DNA of 64,000 nucleotides. It comes from an uncultured Fluviicola sp. GTDB lineage: Bacteria > Bacteroidota > Bacteroidia > Flavobacteriales > Crocinitomicaceae. Positions 60,827-64,000 of this stretch are shown here, one piece after another. Positions within the stretch are counted from its first letter, which is position 1, and every line of letters starts with the position of its first letter. Under the pieces are notes generated by a model. It did not search any database. It worked only from the letters and a program-made list of their open reading frames with translations, and was not told where the DNA came from. The translations under genes and the position numbers were made by a program. The DNA lies in NCBI RefSeq assembly GCF_946478805.1, contig NZ_CAMLDC010000010.1, positions 107,959-171,958 on the forward strand. The letters are read 5' to 3'.

Positions 60827-61850
60827 ATTAATCTTATTCTTTTCATTAATCACCGGAATCAGCTTTGGGCAACAACCTATGAATGTTCTTTTCATTGGGA
60901 ATAGTTTCACTCACATGAACAACATGCCTAAGATCTTTGAAACCCTGGCAAAGTCGAAAGGAAAGAACGTCTATGCAGATTCAATTGCAGTGAGCGGAAG
61001 TACCTTGAAGGCACACAGTGAAAGGCCGAGTACTTATCTAAAAATGAAAACCCGGAAATGGGACTACGTATTGATACAGGGATTCTCGAGGGAGTTCGCA
61101 GAAGACAGTTCCGTGGTTCAGAAGGAATCTATTCCTTATGCGAAACAATTGATTGACAGTGTTCTTAAGACAAGTCCATGTGCCCAGATATACTTCTACA
61201 TGACTTGGGGTTACGAGAAAGGATATCCAGAACAACCGGCAAATGATACTTACCTCAAAATGCAACAACGCATTTGGAACGGGTACATGATGATGAGTGA
61301 TACACTTCATTATCCAGTAATTCCCGTAGGCGTTGTCTGGAGAAACATTCGCGAAATGCATCCGGATATTGACTTATACTTTACCGACCGTTACCATCCG
61401 AATGCACTGGGAAGTTTTACAGCTGCCTGTACTGCCTATGCCTCTATTTTCAAAGAATCACCGGTTGGAGGAACGGCTCCTAAAAGAGTCGACAGCACCT
61501 ATTGGAAAGTGATTGAACAAGCTGCTGCAAATGTGGTATTGAAAAACCTGAATCAATATAAATTAAATCAAACACGTGTTTTCGACATCAAGGAAACTCC
61601 ATTGCTTGATTTCAGGGTTAGAGAAACCTGGTTGGCTGCACAATTCACCAACGAGACACATGATCGGGGGGATTATTACTGGGATTTCGGTGACGGTGTA
61701 ACTTCAACTCAAAAGAATCCGAAGCATTATTACAAAACTTCCGGAACTTATACGGTGACTTTACACATGAGGCAAAGCTGTAACAATTTCACATTGAAAA
61801 AACTGGTAACCGTTTCAAATAAAATCAAACGGGCAAACCAACCGAAATAA
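60819..61850 (+). CDS. Secreted SGNH-hydrolase-like (DUF4886) protein with C-terminal PKD domain
   Basis: A 343-residue protein from the ATG at 60819 (ATGAATAA overlap with the acyltransferase stop). Signal peptide about 1-17. The SGNH fold shows block I FIGNSFTHMNNMPK with nucleophile Ser 29, the oxyanion Asn-type region SGSTL, and the catalytic Asp 190 and His 193 in DRYHPNALGSF. It belongs to the DUF4886 group. A PKD domain closes the protein (about 265-335: YYWDFGDGVTSTQKNPKHYYKTSGTYTVTLH), probably for glycan or surface binding. Likely an ester hydrolase or acyltransferase acting on envelope glycans; substrate unknown. Confidence 0.87.
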   Translation: MNKLILFFSLITGISFGQQPMNVLFIGNSFTHMNNMPKIFETLAKSKGKNVYADSIAVSGSTLKAHSERPSTYLKMKTRKWDYVLIQGFSREFAEDSSVVQKESIPYAKQLIDSVLKTSPCAQIYFYMTWGYEKGYPEQPANDTYLKMQQRIWNGYMMMSDTLHYPVIPVGVVWRNIREMHPDIDLYFTDRYHPNALGSFTAACTAYASIFKESPVGGTAPKRVDSTYWKVIEQAAANVVLKNLNQYKLNQTRVFDIKETPLLDFRVRETWLAAQFTNETHDRGDYYWDFGDGVTSTQKNPKHYYKTSGTYTVTLHMRQSCNNFTLKKLVTVSNKIKRANQPK

Positions 61851-62645
61851 TCAGATTGAATCCCTCAGGTAAAACCGGAATTCGGAAGTACGGTACTTTT
61901 TTTTGATGAACCGTTGAATCCGTATGGATTCCTCCTGATTTAAAATTGCCAGCTGATCTGCTCCCTCCGGACTCTTTCCATAAATTGCCGAATACATGGT
62001 ACAAGCGACAAGATAAGATCCCTCATACGATGGATGAGAGTTGTCTTTGAGATACAAATTCGCTTCCGGATAAGCAACATGATAGCTTCTCCAGACTTTT
62101 CCAACAGGAATGACCGGCACCTTGTATCTATCCCGCAGGTTGCTATAGCCGGCAGCAACAGCATCCAGCATTGAATCGGGATCGGAGAATTGTTTCGTTT
62201 TCGGATCACCTTTCCTGTAAGGCCACGTCATGTAGAAATACACTTTAGCGTCTTTTTGATTTTTCTGGATCATTCCAAGCATTTTGTCCAAAGCCGGATA
62301 AGTTCGGTTCTTGAATCTGGCAGAATCCCGCAACATATCTCTTGACGATCCCTGAAGAACGATCACATCCCATTTCTGATCACGCAATGCATGATAGAGT
62401 TTCTTCCTTTTTGATTGAAGATAAAAGGTGTATTTTCCTCTGGTGATGTGGGATACGCTCAGTTGTTCTCCTTTGGATTTGGCAATTTCCTCAAAAAGTT
62501 TGGGCATATTGTTCCGATAAGTATAACTGTTACCTACGAAAAGAATATGTGTTGTTTTCTTTGATTGGGAGCAAGAGAAACACAGAACAACGAGAAACAG
62601 AACAAGCAGATGCCTGCTTGTTCTGCCTGAAATTCGTTTATGCAT
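61851..62645 (-). CDS. SGNH-hydrolase-like (DUF4886) lipoprotein, convergent paralogue
   Basis: A 264-residue protein related to the one at 60819-61850. The N-terminal signal ends at Cys 25 (FSCSQSKK), a lipobox-like Bacteroidota site. Block I is FVGNSYTYRNNMPK with Ser 40, and the catalytic pair is in LKDNSHPSYEGSYLV; both are shared with the paralogue, as are IYFYMTW-like YFYMTWPYRKG and VIPVGKVWRSY. The PKD domain is absent. Stop codons of the two paralogues are directly adjacent (61848-61853), so they read toward each other with no gap. Its start overlaps the HIT gene end by eight bases. Confidence 0.85.
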   Translation of the reverse strand: MHKRISGRTSRHLLVLFLVVLCFSCSQSKKTTHILFVGNSYTYRNNMPKLFEEIAKSKGEQLSVSHITRGKYTFYLQSKRKKLYHALRDQKWDVIVLQGSSRDMLRDSARFKNRTYPALDKMLGMIQKNQKDAKVYFYMTWPYRKGDPKTKQFSDPDSMLDAVAAGYSNLRDRYKVPVIPVGKVWRSYHVAYPEANLYLKDNSHPSYEGSYLVACTMYSAIYGKSPEGADQLAILNQEESIRIQRFIKKKYRTSEFRFYLRDSI

Positions 62646-63027
62646 TTTGAATATCCTGTGCTATTTGGGCCAGTTCCTCCTGGCTTAAACTTAATTTTTC
62701 CTGCGAAAAATTCATGTCTGCAATTCCATTGATCGGAATCAGATGAATGTGTGCATGGGGAACTTCCAAACCAATAACAGTAACCCCGATCTTGCGACAA
62801 GGAAAGACCTTTTTGATCTTATGAGATACGGTTTTGGCGAAAATCATCATTGCCGCAAGTTCCGAATCCTCCATATCAAATATGTAATCCGTTTCCTTTT
62901 TAGGAATAACCAAAGTATGCCCTTTTCTTAAAGGCATGATATCCAAAAAAGCAAGGAAATCATCATTCTCAGCAATCTTATGGCAAGGGATTTCTCCCGA
63001 TAATATTTTTGAAAAGATGGTAGCCAT
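62638..63027 (-). CDS. HIT family protein
   Basis: A 129-residue histidine-triad nucleotide hydrolase. The triad motif is HAHIHLIP (about 96-103), preceded by the typical TIFSKILSGEIPCHKIAENDDFLAFLDI opening and LRKGHTLVIPKKE. HINT-type proteins cleave adenosine phosphoramidates. It sits between greA (one-base overlap of its start with greA's stop) and the SGNH lipoprotein gene (eight-base overlap), so all three form one operon. Confidence 0.93.
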   Translation of the reverse strand: MATIFSKILSGEIPCHKIAENDDFLAFLDIMPLRKGHTLVIPKKETDYIFDMEDSELAAMMIFAKTVSHKIKKVFPCRKIGVTVIGLEVPHAHIHLIPINGIADMNFSQEKLSLSQEELAQIAQDIQNA

Positions 63028-63500
63028 TAGCGAGCAATATCAATTACCTCGAACTTCATGATTCCGTTCGGTGTTTGAACATCCGCAATATCTCCGACTT
63101 TCTTTCCTAAAAGTCCTTTTCCGATTGGAGAATCCACAGAAATCTTTTTCTCTTTCAAATCCGCTTCACTTTCTGCCACCAACATATACTCCATTTCCAT
63201 ATTGTTCGTGACATTTTTGATCTTAACACGCGACAGTATAAAAACCTTTGAGTTATCCATCAATGTGTTATCGACAATTCGGGCCTTTGAAAGTAATCCT
63301 TCCATTTTAGCAATCTTCATCTCTAACAATCCTTGTGCTTCTTTTGCTGCATCATATTCGGCATTTTCTGACAAATCACCTTTGTCCCTAGCCTCTGCGA
63401 TTTGCTCTGAAATGCGCGGTCGTTGCACCGTTTTCATTTCATGCAATTCATCCTTCAACTTCTTAAGTCCTTCTTCTGTATAATATGCGAAATCTGACAT
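63027..63500 (-). CDS. greA: Transcription elongation factor GreA
   Basis: A 157-residue factor that reactivates backtracked RNA polymerase by stimulating transcript cleavage. The N-terminal coiled coil carries the two catalytic acidic residues in the DLSENAEYDAAKE loop (about 41-53); the C-terminal FKBP-like domain has SPIGKGLLGKKVGDIADVQTP. Length is normal. First gene of the greA-HIT-SGNH operon. Confidence 0.97.
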   Translation of the reverse strand: MSDFAYYTEEGLKKLKDELHEMKTVQRPRISEQIAEARDKGDLSENAEYDAAKEAQGLLEMKIAKMEGLLSKARIVDNTLMDNSKVFILSRVKIKNVTNNMEMEYMLVAESEADLKEKKISVDSPIGKGLLGKKVGDIADVQTPNGIMKFEVIDIAR

Positions 63501-63537
63501 AATTCTTTCTTCTGTTATGAGCTATAAATAACAACAA

Positions 63538-63556
63538 GAGAGCCCAATGGACTCTC
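63538..63556 (-). terminator. Hairpin upstream of greA
   Basis: GAGAGCC / GGACTCTC stem with one bulged base, between the T9SS gene end and greA. Read leftward it is followed by a T-rich but interrupted stretch. Could end the upstream gene or act in the greA leader. Confidence 0.4.
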
Positions 63557-63691
63557 CTGTTACAACAAATATATGTTTTTTTATCTATCAAAACAAGCGT
63601 GATTATCTTATTTTAACGTGTACTTACTTCTTAAGAAGGGTTTACTTTTGGCCTTATAAACTAAAATTCTCGTTTTGCATAACAGAATGAA

Positions 63692-64000
63692 TTAAATTGT
63701 TTCAAGATCGACCTGGCGCATTCCTCCGAAGAACTTAACGATGCGTTCTCCGATTCCCGGAACCTCCACATGGATCAAATAAACACCACTTGCAATCGGA
63801 ACCCCGATCGTGTTCTTCAAATCCCAATCGATATAGGTAATCTGATTGTCTTTCTTGAACTGACGGATCAACTTACCACTTACGTTGTAGATTGTCACCG
63901 TACATTGATCCGGTAAGTTCACAATCTTAACACGCGTATCAATTCTGTTACGCTCATACTCCGAGAACGCATAGTATGGATTCGGTACCACATTGATCAG
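63692..64000 (-). CDS. C-terminal end of a T9SS-exported protein (5' part outside window)
   Basis: The frame is open at the right edge (the in-frame GTG at 63991 is internal). The visible 103 residues hold a T9SS type-A-like sorting region: VVPNPYYAFSEYE, then TVTIYNVSGKLIRQFKKDNQITYIDWDLKNTIGVPIASGVYLIHVEVPGIGERIVKFFGGMRQVDLETI. The VPNPYYA variant with a GVYLIHVEVPG strand is typical of very large exported proteins of the lineage. The remainder lies beyond 64000. Confidence 0.8.
   Translation of the reverse strand: MINVVPNPYYAFSEYERNRIDTRVKIVNLPDQCTVTIYNVSGKLIRQFKKDNQITYIDWDLKNTIGVPIASGVYLIHVEVPGIGERIVKFFGGMRQVDLETI

Noticed and set aside
1..64000. CRISPR arrays, tRNA or rRNA genes, complete insertion sequences
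   Set aside because: No regularly spaced repeats, no tRNA T-loop plus acceptor pairing, no rRNA blocks and no transposase were seen in any part of the window.

Overview
The window is chromosomal DNA from a member of the Bacteroidota, most likely a Flavobacteriales relative of Fluviicola/Crocinitomicaceae (the family-level placement is inference from recall of protein styles, not a search). The evidence is: several secreted proteins ending in type IX secretion (T9SS) sorting domains with the YPNP signature, a PorP/SprF-family outer membrane protein next to a TPR/PD40/OmpA protein, Bacteroidota-style lipoproteins, a MutS2-family protein, a eukaryote-like topoisomerase IB, and promoter -7 elements of the TAnnTTTG type in front of dnaB, tgt, trhO, rimO, purL, porP and others. 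No rRNA, tRNA, CRISPR array, prophage or complete insertion sequence was seen. All ribosome/tRNA/DNA housekeeping genes look intact.

Layout. 1-3.0 kb: end of a GWxTD-domain protein, a GT2 glycosyltransferase, a DUF1801 protein and an SdiA-regulated-type secreted protein. 3.4-9.6 kb: surface and secreted proteins (beta-barrel, a miniature type-B sorting-domain protein, an M12B-like metalloprotease with two PPC domains and a T9SS tail, and a two-gene secreted pair). 9.8-13.0 kb: sterol-desaturase-like hydroxylase, methyltransferase and a tandem pair of DUF1304 membrane proteins whose first halves are 95% identical in DNA while their second halves are strongly diverged. 13.0-13.5 kb: a GxxExxY (PD-(D/E)XK-like) gene inside a 535-bp unit with near-perfect 27-bp inverted ends, wedged between two stop codons. 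13.5-28 kb: aroQ/xerD divergent pair, a regulator-like protein, a repeat-rich T9SS adhesin, rimO, lgt, trhO, a secreted protein of a family often named asparagine synthetase B, dnaB, a beta-barrel and xth. 28-47 kb: mutS2-like gene without an Smr domain, a POT-like transporter, tgt-lptG-DUF481, GT2 plus ECF sigma factor, topoisomerase IB, acyl-CoA ligase, amidohydrolase/SDR/membrane protein operon, purL and rsmG. 47-64 kb: T9SS cargo, DUF1801 and LURP-one-like proteins, TPR protein, acs, a lipoprotein, porP/sprF with its TPR-PD40-OmpA partner, an acyltransferase coupled to an SGNH/PKD protein and a convergent SGNH lipoprotein paralogue, then HIT, greA and the end of another T9SS protein.

How it works together. 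The window mixes core metabolism and translation with cell-envelope export. Lgt lipidates the lipoproteins, LptG serves LPS export, PorP/SprF and its OmpA partner belong to T9SS-linked outer-membrane machinery, and at least five proteins carry tails predicted to use that route. The 59.5-62.6 kb cluster (membrane acyltransferase plus two SGNH hydrolase-fold proteins) looks like an envelope-glycan acylation/deacylation set. The most unusual features are the inverted-repeat GxxExxY unit, the mosaic DUF1304 duplication, two related perfect palindromes (32 and 40 bp) that sit at gene ends, and candidate leaderless promoters for dnaB and porP.
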